A stretch of 64,000 nucleotides of DNA, taken from contig CAKSAN010000002.1 of assembly GCA_934436435.1 (NCBI GenBank), positions 186,001-250,000 of the forward strand, in the 5' to 3' direction. Positions within the stretch are counted from its first letter, which is position 1. Every line of letters starts with the position of its first letter. Made by a program: the position numbers and the translations under genes. Source of the DNA: an uncultured Acetatifactor sp. (GTDB taxonomy: Bacteria > Bacillota > Clostridia > Lachnospirales > Lachnospiraceae). Below, one piece after another: positions 37,155 through 46,342 of the stretch. The notes under the pieces were generated by a model. The model was not told the DNA's origin. It saw only the letters and a list, made by a program, of their open reading frames with translations, and did not search any database.

Positions 37155-39401
37155 ATGGAGACAATTACAGGTTTTGTAGATCATATTGTGTTTCAAAACA
37201 GTGAAAACGGATATACGGTAATGATATTGTCCACAGAGGGGGAAGAGACTACCTGCGTCGGCATGTGTAAGGGACTGACGCAAGGCGAAAATATATCTGC
37301 GGAGGGAGAATACACAGAGCATCCGGTATACGGCCGCCAGTTTAAGATCCAGACCTATGAAACGGTGACACCCACAGACCGGGTGGGAATGGAACGGTAT
37401 CTGGGATCCGGAGCGATCCGGGGAGTCGGAGAAGCACTGGCTGCCAGAATCGTGAAAAAATTCGGTGACGATACCTTCCGGATCATAGAAGAAGAGCCGG
37501 AACGGCTGGCGGAAGTCAAGGGAATCAGTGAGCGAAAGGCACAGGAGATCGCCATCCAGATGGAAGAAAAAAAGGATCTCAGGGAAGCACTGGTCTATTT
37601 GCAGCAATATGGCATCAGTAATACTCTGGCGGTAAAAATATATAATACCTATGGAATGGAAATGTACAGTGTCATGCGGGAGAATCCCTATCGGCTGGCG
37701 GAAGATGTCAGCGGTGTGGGATTTCGTATTGCGGACGAGATCGCCGGCAGGATCGGCATCCATACGGACTCGGATTACAGAATCCGCAGCGGTATTTTGT
37801 ATACTCTGCTGCAGGCGGTGGGCGAGGGGCACTGTTACCTGCCGTTGGAACTTTTGCTACGCAGGGCTTCAGAACTGTTGGGAGTAGCAGAGGAGAATAT
37901 CCGTCCGCAGGTGGATAATCTGATCATGGACCGGAAACTGGTGGCAAAGGGAGAAGCTGTATTTGCCGCCTCCTATTACTATGCGGAACTGAATTGCGCC
38001 AATATGCTGCGGAATCTGAATATCCCCATGGTGGAAGCAGAGAATCTGCCTTCACAGGATATGGCGATCCGGAAACGTCTGGAGCGAATGGCAGAAAAAC
38101 TGTCCATGGAACTGGATGAACTGCAGCTGAGGGCAGTGGAAGAAAGTATCAAAAACGGACTCTTTATCCTGTCCGGCGGCCCCGGTACCGGTAAGACGAC
38201 GACCATCAATATGATCATCCGCTATTTTGAATCGGAAGGTATGGATATTTTCCTGGCGGCTCCTACGGGCCGAGCAGCCAAGAGAATGACGGAAGCCACC
38301 GGATTTGAGGCAAAGACCATCCATCGGCTTTTGGAACTGAACAGTGCATTGTCGGAAGACGATACCAGAAAGGCGAATTTTGAGCGGAATCGGGAGAATC
38401 CCTTGGAAGCGGATGTTGTGATCATCGATGAAATGTCCATGGTGGATATTCAATTGTTTCAGGCGCTTTTGAAAGCAATTCTTCCGGGAACCCGACTGAT
38501 CCTGGTGGGAGATGTGGATCAGCTTCCCAGCGTGGGCCCCGGACAGGTCCTTCGGGATCTTATGAACAGCAAGGCATTCCCCATGGTGACTCTGGAGAAG
38601 ATCTTCCGTCAGGCCGGACAAAGTGACATTGTTGTCAATGCTCATCGTATCAACCGGGGAGAACAGATCGCTTTAGACAATAAATCAAAAGATTTCTTTT
38701 TACTGGAGAGAAATGACGTTAATGTCATATATAAACATATGATTCAGCTGATCCAGGATATGCTGCCGAAATATGTGGGGGCTACTTCTTTTGACATTCA
38801 GGTGCTGACACCCATGCGTAAGGGAAGTCTGGGCTGCGAAACACTGAATGAAATATTGCAGCGCTATCTGAATCCTGCGGATCCCCATAAGAAGGAGCAT
38901 GCCTACGGTAATACAATTTTCCGGGAAGGTGACAAGGTCATGCAGATCAAAAATAATTACCAGATAGAGTGGGAGATCGTCGGACGTTATAATATACCCA
39001 TCGACAAAGGAATGGGAGTCTTCAACGGAGATATGGGAAGAATCCGGGAGATCAATGAGACCATGTCCACATTGCTGGTGGAATTCGACGACGGAAGACG
39101 GGTCAATTATCCGTTCTCGGCATTGGAGGAACTGGAGCTGTCCTATGCCATTACGATCCACAAGTCCCAGGGAAGCGAGTACCCTGCCGTGATCTTACCG
39201 CTTCTGGGTGGTCCCCGAATGCTGTTTAACCGAAATCTTCTGTATACCGGGATCACGAGAGCAAGGAACTGTGTTACCATCCTGGGAAGCAGCGAAACGG
39301 TGCGGGACATGATCGAAAATGTCAGTGAGAACCGCAGATATACGGCACTGGAACAACGGATCCGGGAGATTTGCTGCCTGCCGGAAAACGAGACACTGTA
39401 A
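37155..39401 (+). CDS. recD2: ATP-dependent RecD-like DNA helicase
   Basis: 748 residues. RecD2 is a 5'-3' superfamily 1B helicase in DNA repair and replication-fork maintenance, working without RecBC. An N-terminal OB-like and helix-hairpin-helix region (GAIRGVGEALAARIVKKFG, VSGVGFRIADEIA) precedes the helicase core: Walker A GGPGTGKTTTINMI near residue 339, Walker B VVIIDEMSMVD, LVGDVDQLPSVGPGQVL, and motif VI region YAITIHKSQGSEYPAVILP. The comF gene begins about 54 bp after its stop. Confidence 0.95.
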   Translation: METITGFVDHIVFQNSENGYTVMILSTEGEETTCVGMCKGLTQGENISAEGEYTEHPVYGRQFKIQTYETVTPTDRVGMERYLGSGAIRGVGEALAARIVKKFGDDTFRIIEEEPERLAEVKGISERKAQEIAIQMEEKKDLREALVYLQQYGISNTLAVKIYNTYGMEMYSVMRENPYRLAEDVSGVGFRIADEIAGRIGIHTDSDYRIRSGILYTLLQAVGEGHCYLPLELLLRRASELLGVAEENIRPQVDNLIMDRKLVAKGEAVFAASYYYAELNCANMLRNLNIPMVEAENLPSQDMAIRKRLERMAEKLSMELDELQLRAVEESIKNGLFILSGGPGTGKTTTINMIIRYFESEGMDIFLAAPTGRAAKRMTEATGFEAKTIHRLLELNSALSEDDTRKANFERNRENPLEADVVIIDEMSMVDIQLFQALLKAILPGTRLILVGDVDQLPSVGPGQVLRDLMNSKAFPMVTLEKIFRQAGQSDIVVNAHRINRGEQIALDNKSKDFFLLERNDVNVIYKHMIQLIQDMLPKYVGATSFDIQVLTPMRKGSLGCETLNEILQRYLNPADPHKKEHAYGNTIFREGDKVMQIKNNYQIEWEIVGRYNIPIDKGMGVFNGDMGRIREINETMSTLLVEFDDGRRVNYPFSALEELELSYAITIHKSQGSEYPAVILPLLGGPRMLFNRNLLYTGITRARNCVTILGSSETVRDMIENVSENRRYTALEQRIREICCLPENETL

Positions 39402-39454
39402 ACGGGAAAACGAGGAGCCGGAGATTGCGGAGATTGCAAAACACAGCTGTGAAA

Positions 39455-40171
39455 ATGATGAAAAAAACAGGAGAAACGGTATTGCAATTACTGTTTCCCC
39501 GAAGATGCCCCGTCTGTGACGGGATCGTACACCCTTTCGGCGAAAAAATCTGCCCGGAATGTCTGCTGAAATTAAAGGTGGTGGCATCCCCATGGTGTAT
39601 GCGATGCGGGAAAAAACTGTCCGAAGAACGGGAATTTTGCAGTGACTGTAGGCGGAGAGAACACAAATACGACAGGGCCAGGACCCTGTATGAATATACG
39701 TGCGTGGCACCGGCCATCTATCGCTTCAAATATGGCGGGAGACAGGAATACGGTGAATTTTTCGGAGAAGAAATGGGGCGGTATCTGGGGGATTTTATTC
39801 TAAAAGCCCGTCCGGATGTCATAGTGCCGGTGCCGCTGCACCGCCGCAAACGGAAAGACAGAGGATACAATCAGGCGGCCTGTCTGGCAAGAGCGCTGGG
39901 CAGGAATCTGAACCTGCCGGTGGATGAGGATTTTGTGAAAAGGGTGAAAAATACCGTGCCCATGAAAAGACTAAATCCCACAGAACGGCAAAATAATTTG
40001 AAAAAGGCTTTTATTATAGGCAGAAATGATGTAAAATTATATGACCGGATTATTCTGGTAGATGATATTTATACGACAGGTACGACCCTGGATGAGATCG
40101 CGGCATTGTTAAAAGAACACGGAGTGTCAAAAGTGTACTGCGTTACTCTGGCCTGTGGGTCCGGATTATGA
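39455..40171 (+). CDS. comFC: ComF family phosphoribosyltransferase-like protein
   Basis: 238 residues from ATG 39455 (a second ATG follows directly). No strong ribosome site is visible; a TTG at 39371 inside recD2 would be an alternative start. The N-terminal zinc finger has CPVCDG, CPEC, CMRCGKK and CSDCRRR, followed by a type I PRTase fold with the PRPP motif IILVDDIYTTGTT near residue 205. In competent Bacillota ComFC helps DNA uptake or processing of incoming DNA. The next gene is yvyF-like, as in the B. subtilis comF-yvyF-flgM region. Confidence 0.9.
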   Translation: MMKKTGETVLQLLFPRRCPVCDGIVHPFGEKICPECLLKLKVVASPWCMRCGKKLSEEREFCSDCRRREHKYDRARTLYEYTCVAPAIYRFKYGGRQEYGEFFGEEMGRYLGDFILKARPDVIVPVPLHRRKRKDRGYNQAACLARALGRNLNLPVDEDFVKRVKNTVPMKRLNPTERQNNLKKAFIIGRNDVKLYDRIILVDDIYTTGTTLDEIAALLKEHGVSKVYCVTLACGSGL

Positions 40172-40191
40172 TCAGGAAGGTGTGAAATACT

Positions 40192-40596
40192 ATGAATGTA
40201 AGAAATTGCAGGATGTGCGGACATATCTTTAATTATGTGGCAGGACCGTTCCTGTGCCCCCGCTGCCGTGAAAAGATGGAAGAAAAATTTCAGGAAGTGA
40301 AGGAATACATTCGTGATAATCCCGGTGTAGGTATTCAGGATGTGTCAGAGCATTGTGACGTGGAACCGTCCCAGATCCAACAGTGGCTGAGAGAAGAAAG
40401 ACTGGAGCTGACTGAGGGTTCCAGCATTATGCTGAGCTGTGAAAAATGCGGAGCACCGATCCGCTGCGGCAGATTCTGCGAAAAATGCAAATACAACATG
40501 GCTATGGATCTGCAAAGCGTACTGCCCAAGAAACAGGCGGAACCTCAGAAGAGCCCCAGAACGTCCAGAGACGGAGAAAGAATGCGTTACCTGTAG
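40192..40596 (+). CDS. YvyF / TIGR03826 flagellar-region zinc-finger protein
   Basis: 134 residues. Two zinc-finger-like pairs at each end (NCRMCGHIF with CPRCREK; LSCEKCGAPIRCGRFCEKCK) surround a helix-turn-helix-like stretch (VGIQDVSEHCDVEPSQIQQWLREERL). This matches the flagellar operon family YvyF of B. subtilis, whose function is not fixed; a DNA- or protein-binding regulatory role is plausible. AGGAAGGTG lies upstream. It sits between comFC and a small membrane protein. Confidence 0.85.
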   Translation: MNVRNCRMCGHIFNYVAGPFLCPRCREKMEEKFQEVKEYIRDNPGVGIQDVSEHCDVEPSQIQQWLREERLELTEGSSIMLSCEKCGAPIRCGRFCEKCKYNMAMDLQSVLPKKQAEPQKSPRTSRDGERMRYL

Positions 40597-40617
40597 GTAT
40601 CTGCAGGCGGAGGAATT

Positions 40618-41004
40618 ATGCTGAACGAAGAAAAAGTCATACTGATGACACAAATGGCATCTTATGAAGAAAATGAAGGCAAGAAGAATATGGCCATCGG
40701 CCGCTATTTCCGCAGTGACTATATTGCAATACAGGTATTGAAATCCATCCTGTGTGCTACCATTGCTTATGCGGTCTGCTTTGCACTGTTCATTTTCTAT
40801 GATTTTGAGAATTTTATGCAGGATATTTACAAAATGGATCTGATCGGTTTCGGAAGAAATGTTCTGCTGTACTATGGAATAACGGTAGTCGTGTACGGAG
40901 CGGCATCTTACCTGATCTGCTCTCTGCGCTATGCAAAGGCAAAAAAGAGCCTGAAATGCTATTATAACAATCTGAAGAAGTTGAATTCCATTTACAATGA
41001 GTAA
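40618..41004 (+). CDS. Small two-helix membrane protein of unknown function
   Basis: 128 residues; no family recognised. The N-terminal 35 residues are polar, two membrane helices follow (about 41-62 and 82-101) with a Phe/Tyr-rich loop between, and the protein ends in a basic, Lys/Tyr/Asn-rich tail. GGAGG lies 7 nt before the ATG. It sits 30 bp before another unknown membrane protein and then cdaA-cdaR-glmM, all in one direction, so it may belong to that operon. Confidence 0.65.
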   Translation: MLNEEKVILMTQMASYEENEGKKNMAIGRYFRSDYIAIQVLKSILCATIAYAVCFALFIFYDFENFMQDIYKMDLIGFGRNVLLYYGITVVVYGAASYLICSLRYAKAKKSLKCYYNNLKKLNSIYNE

Positions 41005-41034
41005 ACGGCCCAAACAGATTGATCTGGAGGAAAT

Positions 41035-42228
41035 ATGACTGCTTTACTGGAACTACGAGAAAATCTGAAAAAGATCTACAGCAGAAACGAAGCCTTTATT
41101 CTGCCGGTGATCAAATTCCTGCTTAGCTTTATCGTGCTGAGCATCATAAATGGCAAAATGGGCTATATGACAAAGCTGGATAACATGGCCATCGTATTGA
41201 TCGTATCACTGATGTGCTCTTTCCTGCCCAACGGATTTATGGTATTTTTTGCAATGGTGTTTGCACTGCTTCACATGTATGCGCTTTCGCTGGAGACGGC
41301 GGCGGTGGGACTGGTGATTTTCCTGCTGCTGTATCTGTTGTTCCTGCGATTTACGGCGAAGGAAGCTCTGGTGGTGGTACTGACACCGATTCTGTGCATG
41401 ATGAAACTTCCCTATGTGATGCCGGTGGCAATGGGACTGATCGGAACTCCCGCATCCTGTGTGTCTGTGGGCTGTGGTGTGGTAGTCTATTATCTGATCC
41501 AGACAGTGATCACGAATGCTCCGACGATCAACTCCATGGGAGCAGAAGAAGCCACCGCAAAACTGCGGCTGCTGATCGACGGAATGCTGGGAAATAAAGC
41601 AATGCTGGTGACGATCGTTGCATTTGCCGTCACTGTTATCGTGGTATATCTGATCCGGAGAATGAGTGTAGATCATTCCTGGACGATAGCTATGATTGCC
41701 GGCGTGATGATCGAAGTGCTGATCCTGCTGGTGGGAGATCTGATGTACGACACCAATCTCTCCATCGTCAGCGCTCTGTTGGGTGCGGTCGTTACAGTGA
41801 TTGTGTGTAAGATCATAGAATTCTTCCGATTCTGTCTGGATTACAGCAGAACCGAGAAGGTACAGTTTGAAGATGATGAATATTATTATTATGTAAAGGC
41901 AGTGCCGAAGATGACAGTTGCGGCACCGACCAATACAGTGAAAAAGATTAATACACAGCGGCGTCCGGCAGGTCAGCAGACCAGAGGTTCCGGACAGGGT
42001 AGCAGACCTGCAGGCCAGACTTCCAGAAATGCGGCGAATACCGGCAGAACGATGGAAGGAACGACCAGAAGTGTGGTGACTGAGCGTACCCCCGCCAGAA
42101 ACGGAGTTCCCTACGGACAACAGAACGGTTATCGCGGACATGAGATGTCCGGTGGCAGAAGTGTCACCATAAGCGGCGACCATATGAACCAACAGGATGA
42201 CTCCGATGATTATGAAGAATTGTTCTGA
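41035..42228 (+). CDS. Polytopic membrane protein of unknown function upstream of cdaA
   Basis: 397 residues with about eight to nine membrane helices in residues 20-265 and a hydrophilic, disordered Arg/Gly/Gln/Thr-rich cytoplasmic-looking tail of about 115 residues. Just before the tail is an acidic-aromatic patch, EDDEYYYYVKAVPK. Not recognised as a named family. GGAGG lies 6 nt before the ATG. cdaA starts 15 bp after its stop, so it is very likely co-transcribed with c-di-AMP synthesis genes; a regulatory or transport role tied to them is inference. Confidence 0.65.
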   Translation: MTALLELRENLKKIYSRNEAFILPVIKFLLSFIVLSIINGKMGYMTKLDNMAIVLIVSLMCSFLPNGFMVFFAMVFALLHMYALSLETAAVGLVIFLLLYLLFLRFTAKEALVVVLTPILCMMKLPYVMPVAMGLIGTPASCVSVGCGVVVYYLIQTVITNAPTINSMGAEEATAKLRLLIDGMLGNKAMLVTIVAFAVTVIVVYLIRRMSVDHSWTIAMIAGVMIEVLILLVGDLMYDTNLSIVSALLGAVVTVIVCKIIEFFRFCLDYSRTEKVQFEDDEYYYYVKAVPKMTVAAPTNTVKKINTQRRPAGQQTRGSGQGSRPAGQTSRNAANTGRTMEGTTRSVVTERTPARNGVPYGQQNGYRGHEMSGGRSVTISGDHMNQQDDSDDYEELF

Positions 42229-42243
42229 AGGGATTAATGGAAA

Positions 42244-43119
42244 ATGCAATTAGGGGATAAACTGGCAGAATATATTAAGAATTTCAGCAGTTATCGCACA
42301 ACGATGGATTTCGGCGATGTGGTGGAGATCCTGATCATTGCGGTACTGCTGTATTATGCGTTAGTGTGGATGAAAACGACCCGGGCATGGGTATTGCTCA
42401 AGGGTCTGGTTGTCATCCTCATTTTTTTGCTGCTGGCTTATTTTTTCCGCATGACGACCATCCTGTGGATGGCACAGAACGTCTTGAGCTTTGCGGTGAC
42501 AGCACTGATAGTGGTGCTGCAGCCGGAACTGCGAAAGGCATTGGAGGAACTGGGAAAGAAGAACATTATCAGTTCCGTGTTGCCTTTTGACAGCAACCAT
42601 CGGGTGGACGAGGGCTTTTCCGAGAAGACCATCAATGAGATCACCAAAGCCTGTGTGGAAATGGGCAAGGTGAAGACAGGTGCGTTGATCGTAATCGAAC
42701 AAAAAGTTTCTCTGCGTGATTATGAGAGAACGGGAATCGATGTGGACGGTATTGTTACCAGCCAGCTTCTGATCAATATTTTCGAGCATAATACTCCGCT
42801 GCATGACGGTGCTGTGATTGTACGGGGCAACCGGGTGGCATCGGCGACCTGCTATCTGCCGCTGTCTGATAATCTGGGATTGAGCAAGGAACTGGGTACC
42901 AGGCACCGTGCCGGAGTGGGAATCTCGGAAGTGACAGATTCTTTGACGGTGATCGTATCCGAGGAAACGGGTAAGATCAGTGTTGCACACGAAGGAGAAC
43001 TGGAGCGGAATCTGGATGCGGATACTCTTCGCGACAGAATGCATAAGATCCTGAACAATACCGGAGAGGAACATAAGAACCTGCGAATCTGGAAGGGAAG
43101 GAGCCGTGAGAAGAAATGA
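42244..43119 (+). CDS. cdaA: Diadenylate cyclase CdaA
   Basis: 291 residues. It makes cyclic di-AMP from two ATP at the inner face of the membrane. Three N-terminal helices (about 20-100) precede the DAC domain with the DGA motif in LHDGAVIVRGNRV and the RHR motif in GTRHRAGVGISE, both needed for catalysis. It overlaps cdaR by 4 bp and is followed by glmM, the conserved cdaA-cdaR-glmM operon in which CdaR and GlmM modulate the cyclase. Confidence 0.96.
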   Translation: MQLGDKLAEYIKNFSSYRTTMDFGDVVEILIIAVLLYYALVWMKTTRAWVLLKGLVVILIFLLLAYFFRMTTILWMAQNVLSFAVTALIVVLQPELRKALEELGKKNIISSVLPFDSNHRVDEGFSEKTINEITKACVEMGKVKTGALIVIEQKVSLRDYERTGIDVDGIVTSQLLINIFEHNTPLHDGAVIVRGNRVASATCYLPLSDNLGLSKELGTRHRAGVGISEVTDSLTVIVSEETGKISVAHEGELERNLDADTLRDRMHKILNNTGEEHKNLRIWKGRSREKK

Positions 43120-44396
43120 AAAAATTACTGACACGTAATCTCGGACTGAAACTTGCTTCTCTGGTGCTGGCCTTTGTGCTGTGGTTTCTGGTGGCACAGA
43201 TCTATGACCCCAAGGATACAGTAACCTTTAACAATATTCAGGTCAAACTGGTCAATACTGAGCTGTTGGATGAGAAAGGAAAAGTATACGAAGTACTGGA
43301 TAACAGCAATCTGGTGAGGGTAACCGTTACCGGCCCCCAGAGTATTGTAAAGTCAGAACTGCGCAGAAGCGATATTGTGGCGGAAGCGGACATGAGTAAA
43401 CTGACGGATATTAATACCATTGCAATTACTTATTATTGTGAGAATATCAGTAATGATTCCGTGGAAATCAAGGGCAATCACGACTCTGTGCGCCTGAATG
43501 TGGAAGATAAGACCAGTAAGTGGATCAGACTGGAAAGCACGACAATCGGAGAGGTGGCAAAAGGTTATATGATCGGCAATGTGACGCTGGATCAGACCAA
43601 CATTGAAGTGACCGGACCCAAGTCTGCGATCTCGCAGATTGATCATGCGGGAGTGGACATCAATGTGGCGGATTCCACCAGCAGCCTGTCTGCCAATGTG
43701 GATATCAGGCTGTATGATGCGGATGACAATGAACTGACATTTGAAACGGTCAAGAAAAACGTAGATTCCGCACATATGACGGTGGAAGTACTGGCAACAA
43801 AAGAAGTTCCCATAGAGATCGAATATATGGGAGTACCGGAGGATGGCTATATGGCCACCGGTGAAGTGGAGAGCAGTCTGACCACGGTTAAGATTGCCGG
43901 AACGCCCTCCACGCTTGTGGGAGTATCTGCCATCACCATACCGGAAGACCGCATGAACATTACGGGACAGTCCAGTGATCTGGTGGATATCATCAATCTG
44001 AAGGATTACCTGCCTTCTAATGTGAGACTGGCGGATAAGAGCTTTGACGGCAAGATTACCGCAACAGTATACATTGAGCCTGTTGAGACCAAGGATCTGT
44101 CGGTACCGGCAGAGAATATTACGATCAGTGGCGTACCGGATGGTCTGGAAGCGGAGATTACCACAGTGGCAGATACCTATGATATTACGGTATCCGGATT
44201 GTCCAGAAATGTCAGTATCCTGCGTGACAGCAATGTGACAGGAGTGCTGGATCTGAATAAATGGATGGAAGACAACGGTGTCGAAGAAATGACGCCGGGA
44301 AGCTATGTGATTCCTGTGACATTTAATCTGTCGGAGGATGTCACCATAGAGAATGATGTCAACATTCATATCAGACTGAAGAATGCAGAGACATAA
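43116..44396 (+). CDS. cdaR: CdaA regulatory protein (YbbR domains)
   Basis: 426 residues: a short cytoplasmic start, one membrane helix (about 7-27), and about four YbbR repeats outside the membrane, seen in the recurring VTVTGP / IEVTGPKSAI / VKIAGTPSTL / ITISGVPDGL elements. CdaR binds and modulates CdaA. Its ATG overlaps the cdaA stop (ATGA). glmM starts 30 bp later. Confidence 0.93.
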   Translation: MKKLLTRNLGLKLASLVLAFVLWFLVAQIYDPKDTVTFNNIQVKLVNTELLDEKGKVYEVLDNSNLVRVTVTGPQSIVKSELRRSDIVAEADMSKLTDINTIAITYYCENISNDSVEIKGNHDSVRLNVEDKTSKWIRLESTTIGEVAKGYMIGNVTLDQTNIEVTGPKSAISQIDHAGVDINVADSTSSLSANVDIRLYDADDNELTFETVKKNVDSAHMTVEVLATKEVPIEIEYMGVPEDGYMATGEVESSLTTVKIAGTPSTLVGVSAITIPEDRMNITGQSSDLVDIINLKDYLPSNVRLADKSFDGKITATVYIEPVETKDLSVPAENITISGVPDGLEAEITTVADTYDITVSGLSRNVSILRDSNVTGVLDLNKWMEDNGVEEMTPGSYVIPVTFNLSEDVTIENDVNIHIRLKNAET

Positions 44397-44426
44397 ATAA
44401 TTAAGATAGAATGAGAGGTTTTTATC

Positions 44427-45776
44427 ATGGCAAGAATGTTTGGAACAGATGGCGTACGCGGGGTTGCCAATGAGGAACTGACTCCGCTGCTGGCAATGCA
44501 GCTGGGGCAGGCGGGGGCCTATGTGCTTACCAAGGAAAATGAGCATAAACCTACGATCATGGTGGGCTGTGATACCAGAATATCCGGAGATATGCTGGCA
44601 AATGCTCTGATGGCAGGTGCCTGTTCGGTGGGTGCGAACTGCGTATACGTGGGTGTGATTCCTACACCGGCAGTAGCCTATCTGACGAAGAAATACAAAG
44701 TAGATGCGGGAGTTGTGATCTCCGCTTCCCACAATCCGGTGGAATTCAACGGTATCAAATTTTTCGACGGCAACGGCTATAAGCTTCCCGATGCCATGGA
44801 AGATGAAATCGAGGCACTGATCCGTAATAATATGCCCGGCATCAAATTTCCCATCGGTCCCGGCGTAGGTAAGATCAAGTATCGTACCGATGCCAGAGAA
44901 GAATATATCAATCATGCCATGAGAGCGGTCAATGTAGATCTGACTGGGCTGAAGATCGTGGTAGACTGTGCGGAGGGCGCATCTTTCTACACTTCCGTAG
45001 AATGCCTGAAAGAACTGGGTGGCAGCGTGGTAGCCATCCACAACAATCCGGACGGTACCAATATCAATGCCAATTGCGGTTCTACCCATATGGAAGAATT
45101 ACAGGCAAGAGTAGTTTATGAGAAGGCCAATGTCGGTCTGGCTTTTGACGGCGACGCGGACAGATTGCTGGCGGTGGATGAGAACGGTAAGATCGTAGAC
45201 GGTGACCAGATCATGGCTATCGTAGGCAATTACATGAAGAGTAAAGGTACTCTGAAAAAGGATACCATCGTGGCAACCGTCATGAGTAATCTGGGATTCT
45301 TCCTGATGGCGGAGAAGAACGATATTCATATGGAGAAGACCAAGGTAGGAGACCGTTATGTATTGGAACGCATGAAGGAGATCGGCGCAAGCCTTGGCGG
45401 AGAACAGTCCGGCCATATTATTTTCCTGGATGAAAACACCACCGGAGACGGACTGCTCAGCGCACTGCATCTGTTACAGGTCATGGTAGACACGGGTAAG
45501 CCTCTGTCCGAACTGTCACAGGTGATGGAAGTTCTGCCGCAGGCGCTGGTAAATGCAAAAGTCGCAAATCATAAAAAAGAAAAATACATGGAGTATCCGG
45601 AGATCGCTGCTGCCATTCAGAAACTGGAAGAAAAATTTGCCGGGGAGGGCCGCGTCCTGATCCGTCCTTCCGGAACCGAGCCACTGGTAAGAGTTATGAT
45701 CGAAGGCAAGGATCAGCAGGTGATCCAGGAAGAGGCACAGAAACTTGCCAACCTGATTCAGGACATTATGTTCTGA
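44427..45776 (+). CDS. glmM: Phosphoglucosamine mutase
   Basis: 449 residues. GlmM interconverts glucosamine-6-phosphate and glucosamine-1-phosphate for UDP-GlcNAc and hence peptidoglycan. The phosphoserine loop is VVISASHNPVEFNGIKFF near residue 100, the metal loop is FDGDADRLLAVDENG near residue 240, and the phosphate-binding motif RPSGTEPLVRVMIEG lies near the C-terminus. The N-terminus ARMFGTDGVRGVANEELT is diagnostic. GAGAGG lies upstream. GlmM also restrains CdaA in this operon type. Confidence 0.97.
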   Translation: MARMFGTDGVRGVANEELTPLLAMQLGQAGAYVLTKENEHKPTIMVGCDTRISGDMLANALMAGACSVGANCVYVGVIPTPAVAYLTKKYKVDAGVVISASHNPVEFNGIKFFDGNGYKLPDAMEDEIEALIRNNMPGIKFPIGPGVGKIKYRTDAREEYINHAMRAVNVDLTGLKIVVDCAEGASFYTSVECLKELGGSVVAIHNNPDGTNINANCGSTHMEELQARVVYEKANVGLAFDGDADRLLAVDENGKIVDGDQIMAIVGNYMKSKGTLKKDTIVATVMSNLGFFLMAEKNDIHMEKTKVGDRYVLERMKEIGASLGGEQSGHIIFLDENTTGDGLLSALHLLQVMVDTGKPLSELSQVMEVLPQALVNAKVANHKKEKYMEYPEIAAAIQKLEEKFAGEGRVLIRPSGTEPLVRVMIEGKDQQVIQEEAQKLANLIQDIMF

Positions 45777-45810
45777 CAGACAGATTCCGAAAGTTGTCTG
45801 GTAAAAGCCC

Positions 45811-45839
45811 TTGAGAATGCTTTTCATTCATGCTATGAT
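45811..45839 (+). promoter_or_regulatory. Promoter of the HPr gene
   Basis: TTGAGA (45811-45816) and TATGAT (45834-45839) are 17 bp apart, about 80 nt before the HPr ATG. The HPr gene is closed by a terminator at 46213 and so is probably a single-gene unit. Confidence 0.7.
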
Positions 45840-45920
45840 AGAACTGTAAATGAAAAGTAAAATCATATAATACTAGAAGAAAATAATGCAGAATAATATA
45901 GATATTGGAGGGTTTATTAT

Positions 45921-46184
45921 ATGGTAAGTCAGAAAGTCGTAATCAAGAATCCTACGGGCCTTCATCTGCGCCCCGCCGGAATCCTGTGCAAGGAGGCAAT
46001 GCAGTTCAAATCACTGATCACTTTCAAATTCCGCGAGAATACCGCAAATGCCAAGAGCGTACTTAGTGTATTGGGGGCCTGTGTAAAATGCGGAGACGAG
46101 ATTGAATTCGTATGTGAGGGCGAGGATGAGGCAGAAGCTCTGAAGACTCTGGTAGAAGCCGTAGAGAATGGTCTGGGAGAATAA
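45921..46184 (+). CDS. ptsH: HPr phosphocarrier protein
   Basis: 87 residues. HPr passes phosphate from enzyme I to sugar-specific PTS components and, when phosphorylated on serine, acts in catabolite control. The active-site histidine is in PTGLHLRPAG (H15), with Leu where HPr usually has Ala, and the regulatory serine region is NAKSVLSVLG (S46). TTGGAGGG lies upstream of the ATG. Both phosphorylation sites are present, unlike the HPr-fold protein at 10942. Confidence 0.9.
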   Translation: MVSQKVVIKNPTGLHLRPAGILCKEAMQFKSLITFKFRENTANAKSVLSVLGACVKCGDEIEFVCEGEDEAEALKTLVEAVENGLGE

Positions 46185-46212
46185 GGGGATCGCCATAGAA
46201 AATGATTGCAGA

Positions 46213-46245
46213 GGCTGTGCATATTGAGAATGCGCAGCCTTTTCC
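46213..46245 (+). terminator. Terminator of the HPr gene
   Basis: GGCTGTGCAT (46213-46222) pairs with ATGCGCAGCC (46230-46239), with one T-G wobble, around ATTGAGA; TTTT follows. Confidence 0.88.
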
Positions 46246-46342
46246 TATGCAGTTGCCCGAATCTGTGGAAAAAATAGTTTCACAGTCAAAGGATTTATGC
46301 TATGCTTATACTATTATGAACCATGAGGGGAGAGAAAAGAAA

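Noticed and set aside
43353..45089. A 578-codon open frame on the minus strand across cdaR and glmM
   Set aside because: It is antisense to two well-recognised genes, has no recognisable domain, and is rich in His/Cys/Arg as expected from the complement of their codons.
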